A stretch of 59,991 nucleotides of DNA from Hypholoma sublateritium FD-334 SS-4 (taxonomy: Eukaryota > Basidiomycota > Agaricomycetes > Agaricales > Strophariaceae). The notes under the pieces were generated by a model that was not told the DNA's origin, did no database searches, and saw only the letters and a program-made list of their open reading frames with translations. A program made the position numbers and the translations under genes. This document shows positions 22,171 through 33,689 of this stretch, piece by piece (positions within the stretch are counted from its first letter, which is position 1; every line of letters starts with the position of its first letter). The stretch is from NCBI GenBank assembly GCA_000827495.1, contig KN817535.1, positions 4,905-64,895 of the forward strand, written 5' to 3'.

Positions 22171-23739
22171 CTACTTAATATATCCTATTCGATGGGCTGT
22201 AGACGTTATACGAACGTATTCATCGATAGTATTCATACCTGAAATGTTCGTTACCTGTAAACCGACGCTGATTTGTGCTGGATAAATAGATCTCACCTCC
22301 TTCGTGGCGGAAAACTCCATGTCATCGCTCCGAGATGCAGAGTCGGATCCCTCCACCATAATGGCATTTACCTTTCCCTCACGGCGGTTGTCAAGGACGG
22401 AGGAGCTGTTGTCTCTATGCATAATGTTCCCCAGGGGAGTTAGGCGGCCGGACTCTGTATCTTTCCATGTAGTGGACAGCGAAGACACGCTGAATTTGAT
22501 GCGACTGTTGAGCACGACCATGAATGTAGTCGCATATATGCCTGTCAGAGTGGACACAGCACACTGAAAGTATGTTACATGACTGAAGTGACTGAAGATA
22601 TTGAGCGCCAAGGTGACGATATTTACGGCGGCTGCATCGTCGTCGATATCAGAACAGACAGCAAGTAATGTAAAAAGAGACGCAACATACCTGTAAAGGA
22701 TCCCGTCTCGATTGTAACGCGTATTATCTTGTTAACAACACTGTGCACAGTATTAGAGGCCCCGAGTTCCGATCTATCAGGTGCACGTCTCTTCAGCTGT
22801 GTCTCTCCTTCAATTCGCTGACTGAAATTGAACAAATTGATCACGCACATAGTAGGTCATGCACACGGCTATCAGGACGTCACAAACGGCAGAGCACGCC
22901 TGCCAGAGCTATCCACAACAATTAGCTCCTTCCGCACACCGCGCCAGAAAACTACATACATTGGCTTCCAAATCTATACTGCGCGAGTTCAGTTTAGACT
23001 CGACGAGCTCTGAATGTGCCGCAGAAATCATGGCCGAAACAATGGAGACTAGGGCCGTCTGTGAATGCTACTTATCAAACAACGCCGCTTCCATCCACAG
23101 ACGAAATTACACACCGCCATTATTAGCACCGAAGGGAGTTTTTTCGTAGAGATAATAGAGATGCGCCAGGCGTAAAAGGATTGTACAGTAAAAGCCACTC
23201 CGAGAGAAATTGTCAGGATCCTTGCCTAGTGATAGCGCCAGCGTATGGTACACACCTATGCCTTCAATAACAATCACGCTAAACCATGATAAACCAACTA
23301 AATCGAATGGGGCTAAGTTTCCAAATCCTGCGGCATACACCTGCCAGAGGGTGTCCGTATACATAATTATTTGGACGGTCATTGCCACAAATACTGCAAA
23401 GACTAGGGCTTTGATCATTCGGGCATCTTCCGTGAACGCCTGTAGATACATATCTGCAAAGGATTTGTCAATTATAATAAGCACACAACTAGGTATGCTA
23501 CCTACAGACTTGCGTGGAAAAAATTCCATATAATCCCCAAGAGAGACAGCCACCAAGAAGCTACATAGTTTCAATTGATCGCACTCTTCGTTATTTATGA
23601 GAACCGTTGTCGACGTACCTCTGGTCCTACGCTGTACGAAAGGGTCAATATGCGGACTTCACTTTGAGAAATAAAAACATTACATTGCAGCAAAATTGAA
23701 AGGCAGTGTAAACGGCAATGGAGGAATTTCAGTGGTCAT
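22171..23739 (-). CDS. DUF6534-type multi-pass membrane protein D
   Basis: Nine exons on the minus strand: 23684-23739, 23619-23631, 23506-23560, 23256-23453, 23115-23197, 22960-23058, 22849-22908, 22691-22817 and 22171-22631, totalling 1152 nt (383 residues). Family hallmarks in order are GPELLGGCLSWGLYG and YLQAFTEDARMIKAL, a helix ending FGNLAPFD, VQSFYAWRISIIS, SAVCDVLIAVCMTYY, IRVTIETGSFTA, and TTFMVVLNSRI before a polar tail. This is a basidiomycete-expanded seven-helix membrane family of unknown function. Exon 2 is only 13 nt. Intron 7 is unusually short (31 nt), and the tail may contain a further in-frame 45-nt intron. The paralogue at 25147-26584 has matching exon sizes. Confidence 0.78.
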
Positions 23740-25146
23740 TGTGGAGAACTTGTGGCTGGAGAACTTGAGGAGGAAGAGCCGTGCATATATTGCTCTTCTG
23801 TGCAGGCATTTATACAGCACGGAGCGTCACCATAAATAAATGGCTTCGTATCACATCCATCTTTCTGCAGATTTCAGAGTAAGAACGGTGATCAGCTGAG
23901 AATCAACTGAGAATACATTTATATCTAAGCCATAATGCATAATCACTGATCTCTCCGAAGATGATTCTCGGATACTTTAATGGTGTTTCCTAAATTTGAA
24001 CGCTGCTCTTCTTAAATATACCTTAATTAGTCAATAGACTTACACGACGCAGAGACACCGCGTAGATGTCCACTCATCGAACTACATACGATGGTATGCG
24101 GCCATGTAACTTGGAAGAACCTTGAAGCTTGAAGCTTGATAGAGCAAATCGCTCCCAGTGTAGTCAAGTTTTTTGCTCTGGAGCTGACTCTTCTTATAAT
24201 GCTTCATACATAGCCCGCGCATGTTGTCGACAACTCAGCCTATTTTTCAAATTATTCTCTATTCTATCTTAATGTCACCTATGGTGATGAGTCGAGGCTG
24301 TCTCTACGTTCCACCTTTTCCGCCGTCATCCAAGGATCATTACCATCCTCACGCTGTTAGCGTACGACGTCTATTGACAGTATCATTGTACTATGTCATT
24401 GCATCCTATGATAGTTCAAGATTACATCCTTGGCTTGTGTGGAACGCCAACGTACACAAAGCCACGGCATAAAAGAGTGGCGCTCTGAATCGTATCCGTA
24501 TTGAGACTCGCGAATGTTTTCATTGAACTTGTACCAATCAAGAAACAACTTGATGCGGAGGGAGAGATTTAAGCTTGCAGTGACGGAGAGAAGGCACACC
24601 GAGGCTTTTGGGAAAATGAGTCTCGAAATACGCCCAGATCAGCCACAGTGGGATCAGGGGCAAAGTACAGGATTGCTTCCCTGAATATATAGGCAGACGA
24701 CCAAAGTGCTTACATAGACGAAGATCAACTAGTGAAAAGATTCACGGGAGTGTGAGAGTCGATGGGGGACGCAGACTCCCATGTCGGCCACTGCCGTCAT
24801 CACCGCACGAGGGTAGTCTCCCTAAACCAGCCACCCTAACTTTTTGAACCTTCGTGCACTATGGATATTCGTGTCTTCTGGCAAGTCTCAATGAGAATGG
24901 TGAGAGCATTCGTATTCACTCGGGATGCATGTTGAACATTTAACAGCGGCGTGAGCTCAAATATTTTCGGCGCATTCGACGAACGCTCCCAGCATACTCG
25001 GCGAAGTTCGCTACCTAAATGATAAACGAGTGGCAAACGAATCATGAGCTAGGATGTTCTTGTTACGCGATGGCAGGTGAGCCCATCCTGTAGAGTTCTT
25101 GATTTTCCGCTTCTTTCTCTCCCTTGATCTCTATCTGGCACGAAAA
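23740..25146. other. Intergenic between the two DUF6534-type genes
   Basis: No supported gene. A small direct repeat (TTGAAGC repeated at 24122-24140) is present. Nothing else structured was seen. Confidence 0.55.
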
Positions 25147-26584
25147 TCAGTCATACGCGCAGCAAAGTTGAGCGTGACACCCTACTTCGAATCCAGCGTC
25201 ACTGGTTCCCCCCGCCGTCCGCGACATCTCGGACGTACGACGCCGTTTATCGGACGCGCTGCCAACGCTGTCGACGAGCTGCACAGTGCGCACAGTGCAT
25301 CGCACGCCGCCAGTGTCAAAAGTGGATGCGGTCCGCGCCCTGTTCGACTGACTCCATGCGCGGGACTCCGCTGTACTGCTCACCTGCATGCGACTATTGA
25401 GGTGCACCATCAGAGTTGTGGCGTAGAGCTTTGCAAGCGCGAGGATGGGTGTCTGATAGTAGGCCACGTGGCTCGGAAGAAACGTGAGGCTCAGAGTGAG
25501 CACCGACATTATAGCTGCGGCGGGTGAGCATAGGAATAAGCACCAATCGAGAGGAAACGGAGAAGATTCGCACCCGTGAGTGTCCCTGTCTCTATAGAGA
25601 GCTGGATAACCCGCTCTACGAGGACCTCTGTATCCGCGACGTGTGTGTTTTTTGCGTGTTTTTTCAGCTGAGGACGCATAATGTTAGGTTGGGAAACATG
25701 TGGGTTGGTAATTATAGGCACACATAAAATGTCACCGAGACTGCAATCAGCATATCGCATGCCACAGCACTGCCATCCCAGATCTACGCCTCGTTAATAA
25801 GACCATGTTCCGAAGAAAATGAAGGACGCACGCCTGTTGAAATCCATATCGCGTAGTAGTTCCCTCTGTGGCTCATCACGCCGCTTACAATTGCGGAAGC
25901 CGTGCTAATTAAAGCAAGCTAGATCAGAGTTACGTGAGTTCGTCCACTTGTTTCCGGTCGGTCTGTGGTTGAGGCTCACGGACGAGGTGATAGCAGGAAT
26001 GAGTTTTGTCTTAGATATGACCGATATTCTATAGGCGTAGAACATCTGAACGATACACGCCGCTAAGAAAGAAATCAGGGCATGCTGACGAACAGAGTGA
26101 GCAGTACATACAAAGGGCGCCCATGATTCCAACCGCAATCCAAGATATGCCCACGCTGTTCAGCTCGCTCGGATTTCCAAACCCCGAGCCAAATACTCTG
26201 AATGCATTCTGGGTCAGCAGCACTGTCTGCACGGTTTCCAAGGTATAGATGGCATAGACGACACATCTGATGAACAGCCTGTCGTTGGAGAAGGCGAGAA
26301 TGTAGATATCTGGAGATGGACGGTTTAGTCTTACTTTCTGACTTTGTGGACGTGGATTACTCACAGACTTGAATAGTGAGTATACCATATAGCCCCCAGT
26401 TCAGCATATATCCAACCAACTGGCGAGGAGTGCAGTGAGCCAGTGAAACAAGGCACAAGGAGCGCATCGTACCGAGGGGCCAGCACTGTGGATGAGAAGT
26501 ATAATGATGTTTAGATTCTCGTGGACAACGAAACGGTGATACTTACGCGGCGGCAACATTGGGAATAAAGCAGGCTCCCGACAT
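25147..26584 (-). CDS. DUF6534-type multi-pass membrane protein E
   Basis: Exons 26547-26584, 26473-26485, 26365-26419, 26112-26309, 25980-26062, 25832-25918, 25724-25783, 25574-25667 and 25147-25514 join in frame over 996 nt (331 residues). The start is MSGACFIPNVAAAGPS, then LVGYMLNWGLYGILTIQVYI, LAFSNDRLF, LETVQTVLLTQNAF, VQMFYAYRISVIS, SAVACDMLIAVSVTFY, IQLSIETGTLT, and ALAKLYATTLMVHLNSRM before a Ser/Arg-rich tail. Exons 2, 3, 4, 5 and 7 are 13, 55, 198, 83 and 60 nt, the same as in the neighbouring paralogue, which confirms the model. Predicted to be an integral membrane protein with about seven helices and a cytosolic tail. Function is unknown. Confidence 0.8.
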
Positions 26585-27480
26585 TTCTACCCTGTTCGGA
26601 AGGAGAGGATTTTGAGCACATCACCACACGGGGATTTTCGACACCTTTAGGTTCAGACATTTCGAAGGAGGCGATCGGCGTACACATGATCAAACATGTA
26701 AGTATTGTCTTGGAAATGATTCACTGTGGATTTAAAAAGTTTACTCTTGCCTACTTGGGTCCAAATGACAGAATCTCAGATGGAGACCAAATGGAGCGTC
26801 GGAGAACGAGTGTTCATTTTGGTCAGGCCGTGATCAGCGAGGAGCCAGGAGCCATTCAACCTCACCGCAGGCCGCGCGGCGCTGTACGCCCTCGTCGAGC
26901 CCTCGGGCAGTAGTGCTCTCATGAACGTCGGCGCCGGCACTGTGTCCGCTGTCTGCAGCTGGAAAACCTACCCGAAACTTGTACACGTCCAAACCAAGTC
27001 CAAACGGTCAACTTCACCGCCGGCACGCTCGGCGCGAACGACTGCACCGTGTACCCGGCGCTCGCCCGACGCCGGCCGCATGACGCAGGCCGGGCGCTTG
27101 TTCGGCGCTGGCGCAAATTGCCGGCCGCCCATCATGACGCTGGGCTTCTACCAGCACGCCTTGTCCGCGACGCAGGTCCTCGCGACGCTGCTTGCCGACG
27201 ACGGCAAGGCGAGCATGACCGCGTACAGCATCCACGAGTGGCATGGAAAATGAGCGTGCCGGTCCTGTTCATCCCGTTCGTGCGCACGGTGCAGGTTGGG
27301 TGCAGGAGCACTGGCACTTCGGGAATATGCACGACCTCGGGTGAATCGCGACGGTGTGGACCACTGGCGTCGGGCCGCTCGAGATGTGGACGGAGCTCCG
27401 GATGTGCAGGCAGTGGCGGCTGCGTGATACATGGCAGGTGTTGGACGTGGCGCAAGCGTTTGCGGTAGGACGGGGGCATG
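26585..27480. other. Unidentified GC-rich, possibly relic coding sequence
   Basis: From about 26780 the sequence turns GC-rich, like a coding exon. Fragments read well in different frames, for example PFNLTAGRAALYALVEPSG and VNFTAGTLGANDCTVYP in one, and MTLGFYQHALSATQVLATLL in another, but no single frame spans them and no splice set joins them. It may be a decayed or fragmentary gene of a family I cannot name. Random open frames in GC-rich DNA are the alternative. Confidence 0.35.
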
Positions 27481-28100
27481 TTGTCAGCGCCGTCAAGGTG
27501 CTTTACCTAAATAACAGAAGAATTGTACGAGGAAGCCATAGATATTGAATAAATTCCAAAGCTCATAATGTTTACCTACATATACGAGACCTGTAAGTAC
27601 TAGACCGTTGGGTCCCATGAATTTCCAGAATCTGCCGGCGCAGGGTTAAAATAATGAAAGGCAAGCGCCATTCACAAAGAAATGTCTGACTGATGTGAAC
27701 ATTCTCAAACTCCTCGAAGGATGATTCTCTGGTTCAAGCGCTTCCAACGATACCATAGGCCATGTCTGTCGCCGCTAGCAGTTGACCGGCGACCCTTCGT
27801 CGATTGCGTAGGAGCCAACAACAGCGTCACAATTTTTGGTGAATCGCCAAGCGCAAGGATTACACGCTCTTGAATGCCCTCTGGGAACCATAAAGACTTT
27901 CATGATTGGTTTTCTCAAAGAAAGCTCAAGAGGTCTTGATAAATTGGAGTGACTATCTCCCTCGTACGCAGACATAGTTCCCATCTGGCACGTTTAACCT
28001 CGCAGCTTCGCAGAGCTTAGAACCCACCTGAAATTAAATTCGTCTAAGTGATAGCCTTTACCGCAAGTATAATTAATTGATAGGACTCACGGCAATCCCC

Positions 28101-28435
28101 AATGCAGAGCGCTTCGGGCGTGCACTCAGACACCGTGGGGTTGGCTTTGCAGCATGCAGCACACGACGCAGCACAACTCTAAATGTTACCAGGGTTAATG
28201 AGATTAGTATGCTCCTGCATACGGTGTACAAATAAGTATCTACCGCTGGCTGTGGTAAACAGGGCGGATAAAAGGACGCGAAATGAGCAACGCAAAAGAT
28301 AAGCGCAACAGGGAGGCACACCTGCGTGGGGTTGAAGAACTGGCATGTTGCCAGGCGGCGTTCCATGGGCGAGGAGCGGGCGGAGTGGACGAGAACACCG
28401 ATGACGGAGAAGAAGAGCACATAGATATACTGCAT
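28101..28435 (-). CDS. Candidate small secreted cysteine-rich protein
   Basis: Exon 28322-28435 starts MQYIYVLFFSVIGVLVHSAR, a good secretion signal, followed by SSPMERRLATCQFFNPTQ. After an intron, the exon from 28178 down to about 28101 reads SCAASCAACCKANPTVSECT and PEALCIGDC in phase, giving a dense cysteine pattern typical of small secreted fungal proteins. The gap between them is 143 nt. It may hide a 6-nt exon CCAGCG with normal splice sites on both sides. Beyond the last cysteine the model is uncertain: splicing at GTGAGTCC gives a stop three codons on, while reading through extends about 14 residues. The protein would be 75-90 residues long. No homologue is recognised, and function (effector-like, antimicrobial or structural) cannot be told. 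Confidence 0.45.
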
Positions 28436-28884
28436 TTTGTGACGAGGTGCTCGTTCTAACAAGTTCAAGCGTTTCTCCCGTTTATAACATGTAGAGACTA
28501 CCCCAGGCCGCATTTATTGGCGTGCCAAGAAACTTTTTGTGAAATTTCCTCGCGGACGACTGTCGTCTGTCAAACACTCACACCGATAACAACTTAAACT
28601 GGTAACTCACGAGTGCCCTTAGAACGCACCGAGAATCCTATTATTAGCCATTTGCTACGTGTGTTGTACCTTTTCACGTTGTCGTTGAAGCTTTGAGAAA
28701 TATTTTTGATTTGTTGTCCCATGAATGTAGATCGCGTACAGTTATTCAGCTATCGGGCGCCCTATTTTGCCACGAGTCTCCACAAGGCTAGCATACTAAC
28801 GTCGATGTTCTGTCGGGCTCTAGCAATGTGCCAGTGCCTTTCCTAACCAGCCGTGTACGGTGCGGCTCACAACAGGCTTCCCCC
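28436..28884. other. Intergenic, no gene seen
   Basis: Promoter side of the small secreted candidate and 3' flank of the prenyltransferase gene. No coding signal. Confidence 0.6.
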
Positions 28885-30410
28885 TCAAGCACCTCCCGAG
28901 CGCCGTGGGAGTCCGACCCATCCAGTGCGCAGTCCACGTCGCTCCACAAGCGCAGCGGGCATGCAGTACACGGGATCGAGGTCCGCGAGGCCGGGGTATC
29001 CCAGGATTGAAAGCCCTGCGTGGCACAGCGCCAGAAAGTATTCGGTTTGAACATCATGAGATGTATAACAGGCGGGAGTCCGCCGGGGAGGTAGGGGGAG
29101 CATGAAATGAGATCGAGAGCAGAAAGAACCCACCCGGGGAATAGAGCATGGGCGTACCTGCGATGCCGAAGTGTGTGTGGAACACGTCCACCATGTTGCC
29201 TGGCCTATCCGCAATTCCGCCCACCTCTAGGTCCTATTGTGAAAGAGGAGTATCAGGATGTGTAGTTCGTGGACACATAGGCACCGGCTAACCTGGGCAG
29301 AGAGGATGAACTCCTCAAGCTTCTGCGCGTCGATCCAAGGCACCTTTCCGAGGATCGCGAGCGCAGAGAGTACCCAGAAGCTATAGCACACCTTTCAATC
29401 GATTAGTATATATGTAAGTCGAGCAATACGGGATGACGTACGTCCTCCAGTTTTTCGGGACGCCCGTTCAGGCCGCCATTTGGAAGCTGTCTCTCAGACA
29501 GCCACCATGCGAGCGTGTCGACGTCGGCGAGGTCGAGGCGGCCAAGAATTGCAAGAGCCGCGACACAGACAAAGACTGGACCCAAGACATTAGTAAAATG
29601 AAGAGAACGAGAAAAAGCACACCACGTACCTTGCGCCGCGTGGCTCTCGGCCCCCACTACGCTCCCAAACCCACCGTCGTAGTTCCGGCAGCGCGATAAG
29701 TACTCGAGCACGCGCTCCCTGCGTGTCTGCGGTACCGGAGTGTCCACAGCATTAGATCCCCCGTCTGCCTGCGAGTTAACCGGCAGCGGCTCTTCAAGCG
29801 CGTCGAGGCGCCCGAGGAGGGAGAGAGCATTCATTGCACAGTACAGGAAGCGCGTGTCGGTCTCGCCAAATGCATCACCCGCGAATACTCCGGAGGGCTG
29901 TTGAAGGCCGAGGATGTCTACGCAATCACTGCTCGTCGGCGGTCATCGATCTCGGGCGACGCGGAATGTAGCGCACATTTCACGACGCGCGGTGCGTCGA
30001 CACGGTCCAGCGCATCCTGCATGAGCAAGATCTGCACCGCGCTGAGGGTCGAGAGTAGGTGTGCATCGTGCGCGGGGTGAGCGCCAAATGCGCCTGTGTC
30101 ACAAGGTCAGCGCCATTCCTCCTCCACCGGCACGAGCCAAGACGCACCTGCCTCATCATCCCAGCAGCTCATCACGAATGCAATCATTTCATCGCGGTCG
30201 AGCGCCTCAGGGCGGCCGAGGATGTTCAGCGCAGTGAACCCCCAGTATACGGCATTGAGCCGCAGGTGCGACGACAGGTGGTAGGCAAGATCAGATTTGC
30301 TCTAAAACACTGTTCTTCTGACACTGCTTTTCTGATTTCTGGGTAAGTTGACGCACCTCGCCCAGCTTCTGAATGTAGGAGACGTGGAGGTCGGTTAGTA
30401 GAATGGTCAT
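28885..30410 (-). CDS. BET2: Rab geranylgeranyltransferase beta subunit
   Basis: Eight exons (30357-30410, 30148-30301, 29977-30093, 29630-29917, 29442-29575, 29293-29391, 29158-29233, 28885-29015) total 1053 nt, 350 residues. The product belongs to the protein prenyltransferase beta family. Repeats such as [55 protein letters not shown] and [14 protein letters not shown] match the Rab-specific (type II) enzyme, not the farnesyl or type I enzymes. Zinc ligands fall at Asp249, Cys251 and His301, with the same 2- and 50-residue spacing as in the human enzyme. With the alpha subunit and Rab escort protein it adds geranylgeranyl groups to the C-terminal cysteines of Rab GTPases, enabling membrane trafficking. 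About 20 residues longer than animal homologues, mainly from an insert around 165-185. The start [16 protein letters not shown] fits the family N-terminus. Confidence 0.94.
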
Positions 30411-32283
30411 CGGCGCAGACAAAGTGCAGATCAAGATACAAGCTCAAGACACGCGCCTTAGTAGCTGTAAAGTTATCCATGTTTGGCAGGCTCATGCACA
30501 TGGCCCATCGGTCCGAAGTCCGAGTGAGCAGCAGAGAGCAGCAGTGACCCAACTCAAACCCAACTAACTAAATATCTTCACTCAAAATTTGCTTCGAAAG
30601 CTGGGTAATAAGTATTCAGACTCCATAGTAAGTAAATATATGGAATGGAAAGTATCTCTGGACATTTATTCGATTTAGATACTTATAATAGAATTATTAG
30701 TGATTGAAAGTATACACTGCGCAGCGCGTAGAAAATTTGTCTCTTTAGAAATAAAATTAAGTACTGGCCATTCAACATTCAACGTTCAACCGAGTCTATG
30801 CTTGCTATACATGGGCCTATATATTTAGTCTATGTAGTTTTCTGTGCATTTTGGCCAGATGATAGGAACTCACGTCCAACTCACGTCCCCGAAATTGACT
30901 ATCTCGCCTCAGGTGAGTCTTTCAAGGAAACGTTTCTGTCAATGGACATTCATACAGAGTACATATATTTACGTACTAACACCCGTAAGAGTATCTGAGG
31001 ATACCCTGTACACGGCTTGATACTGCGCGTTTGCTGCGCCTGCTGATGTTCAACAAAGCTCAGTATTCGACGATTGGTAGCGCATGTGACCACGATATCA
31101 CTTGAATGATAGCAGCGGATCTCAAGCAATCCCGCGCTATAAGTTGAACAACCAAGTTCAAGTTCAAGTACAAGGCGGCTTAGCCAAGTCGAACCCAGTA
31201 TGCCGCCATGAAATGCAGATAGGCGCCCATCAAACATTCAACGAATATGCAGGGGACCCCTGAATAAAGAATCGGACTTGTTTTTCTCTTAGACTACCGT
31301 AGTAGGTTTCCTTGAAATTCCTTCTGCCTTCCGAGCCCGGACCTATTGAGTAGTCTGTCGATTCTGCGGCAGTTTCTGATGTTACCTCGGCCATATCTCC
31401 CTGTCAACAGACACAGCCGTCTTTTTGACGGATCTTCGAAATAATCAGGCAAATATACGCCGCACTGGGAACAGTAGACGTCGTTTGTACACGCCGTCCA
31501 AAGACGCGACTGCACGACTCCATCAGTTGTAGGAGTTCACCGATGCAGTTCGAATTGCTTTCGAGAAAAATGTATGCTAGCTGAGCTTCTGTTCCTATTT
31601 TTTACCACTCCCTAGATGATTACCTATAACTACGCACTGCGGCTACATAGCTTGATATCCATCTGGGTCTGTGACATACCTAATTTTAGACCAATTATAA
31701 TATAATCTAGTATACTGACGTCAACTCGAAATCAATCACACCGTGAGAACGTTTAACGCCTACATACCTGGAACTGCGGCTTTCTTTTAAGTTTGACCAA
31801 AGTTTGACCGCAGTGATTGAAACGTGCTCAGAAAATGAGATAAATCAGCTCAGCGCCTAAAGGTAATACGAGGCACACTTTGATGTGCGGGTTTACTGCG
31901 TGTGGATATATCGTTACGCTCCGGTGCAGAACTTACATAGTATTTACACAAAGGAATAATGCGGCCGCCGCGTAGTCACACTCTCCATATTGTCTCCATA
32001 CGTGTTAAACGTGCCTCCGAATATGCGGCCAATGGCAGTGTCTGTTTTATGCGCCCATGGCCGCCTAGATTTTATATCAATTTCCCCAACCCTTGGGAAG
32101 GATTTCTGTCTGTATCTGCAACACCGCCTACGCTTCAAGTAGTTGTAGATCCATCATCCATGTGTTTTTCCGGTAAATCCAGGGAATCGGGAATGTAAAT
32201 AGCTCATACGCAGTCAAAGGGCAGTGAGTTTAATGTGCAGTTTCAAGTCTCCATTAAGGACACCGCTTACAATGTGAGATACT
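30411..32283. other. Intergenic 1.9 kb between divergent genes
   Basis: No supported gene on either strand. AT-rich, and the shared upstream region of the prenyltransferase gene and the peroxygenase gene. Confidence 0.6.
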
Positions 32284-32289
32284 TATAAG
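32284..32289 (+). promoter_or_regulatory. TATA-like box of the peroxygenase gene
   Basis: TATAAG-type element about 39-44 bases before the ATG at 32328, a suitable distance for a fungal core promoter. Confidence 0.4.
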
Positions 32290-32327
32290 CAGCGCTTCAT
32301 GGTGCATCTCAACCACGCTTGAGTAAT

Positions 32328-33689
32328 ATGGCCCGCGTATTCTTCGCCATCGCAGCCCTCCTCCTCGCCGCTAAAGATGTGGTATCCTTTCCCAACTACG
32401 CATCCCTCGCTGGGCTTTCGGAGAGAGAGCTCGACGAGATAATACCACAGCTCACTGTACGCACACTCGAGAAGCCTCCAGGCCAGATGAAGAATACCCT
32501 CACCAAGCTCGTAAATGATCCTGCTCATCCATGGATTGCACCTGCCCCAGATGACCAGCGTGACCCTTGCCCAGGATTAAATACCCTTGCTAACCATGGG
32601 GTAAATTATTGATGTCCTCTATATTTGCGTGTCAGTAGTGACCAGGATGTTCTTGCAGTATCTTCCACGAGATGGTATTGCGACACCAGCACAAATCGTC
32701 AACGCGGTTCAAGAAGGTCAGCTAACATGTTCCCATTCATCCTCGCATGCTTCGTGGCTCATAGACGACCATATAAAGGCTTCAATATGGCAAACGATAT
32801 AGCAGTTTTTGTGACATATGCGGCGCATCTGGTCGACGGAAATCTTCTCACTGATCTGCTCAGTATTGGCGGAAAGTCAGCCAAAACGGGTCCTAACCCG
32901 CCTTCTCCTGCAATCGTAGGTGGGCTCGATACGCACGCAGTATTTGAAGGCGACGCCAGTACCACCAGAGGTAGGGCTGGATATCTACATATATGGTGTG
33001 CGAACGCTGAGTTTATATGATTAGGGGATGCATTCTTCGGCGACAATCATAGCTTCAATGAGTCCCTATTTGATGAGGTCTGTTGATCGCGTTGTTCTTT
33101 GATTCTTTTAACTGACAGGGACCTACCTTTCTAGCTGACTGCATTTAGCAACAAGTTTGGTGCCGGATTTTACAACCTTTCCGTTGCCACCGAATTCCGT
33201 TTCCAGCGCATCCAAGACTCCATCGCCACTAACCCGCAGTTCAGCCTAATATCGCCCCGCTACTACACCGCGTACGCTGAATCCGTGTTCCCCGTGGCAT
33301 TCTTCGTAGATGGGCGTGAGACAAACGGCAGCCTGAATATGACTGTGGCGCGGGGGTTCTTCCAAGACGGCCGCATGCCCAACGACTTTTTCCGGTCCAA
33401 CATATCTTGGGGCCTGGACTTGATTGGGGAGGGTATAGGCTTCATATTTACGCCACACCCCATTGAGCCCGGAACAAACAACGGCACGCTGAACAGCTAC
33501 ACGCTCGACCCCAACTCCGCTGACTTCAGCGACTTCTGCAAGCTGTACACGGACTTCGTCAACGTCACCGTGCGCGGGTTGTATCCCAACGCAACTGGGC
33601 CGCTGCTCAATGCACTGAACCAGAACCTCGATTTCTTTTTTGGACCCCTTGGTGATCAAGGCTGCACACAAGTTCCTGCCTTTGTGTAA
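32328..33689 (+). CDS. Unspecific peroxygenase (heme-thiolate peroxidase)
   Basis: Five exons (32328-32600, 32659-32716, 32779-32970, 33025-33077, 33135-33689) give 376 residues. A hydrophobic leader (MARVFFAIAALLLAAKDVVS) indicates secretion, followed by a short propeptide-like region. The heme-ligating cysteine is Cys81 in DPCPGLNTLANHG. The metal-site motif EGDAS starts at Glu167. The acid-base pair is Arg234 and Glu241 in SPRYYTAYAES, with the 7-residue spacing seen in the Agrocybe-type long peroxygenases. Two C-terminal cysteines (in DFCKLY and QGCTQV) match the family disulfide. Several N-glycosylation sequons are present. The enzyme uses hydrogen peroxide to insert oxygen into aromatic and aliphatic substrates outside the cell, relevant to lignin-derived compounds and detoxification. 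All catalytic residues are intact, so activity is likely. The exact substrate range is unknown. Confidence 0.95.
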
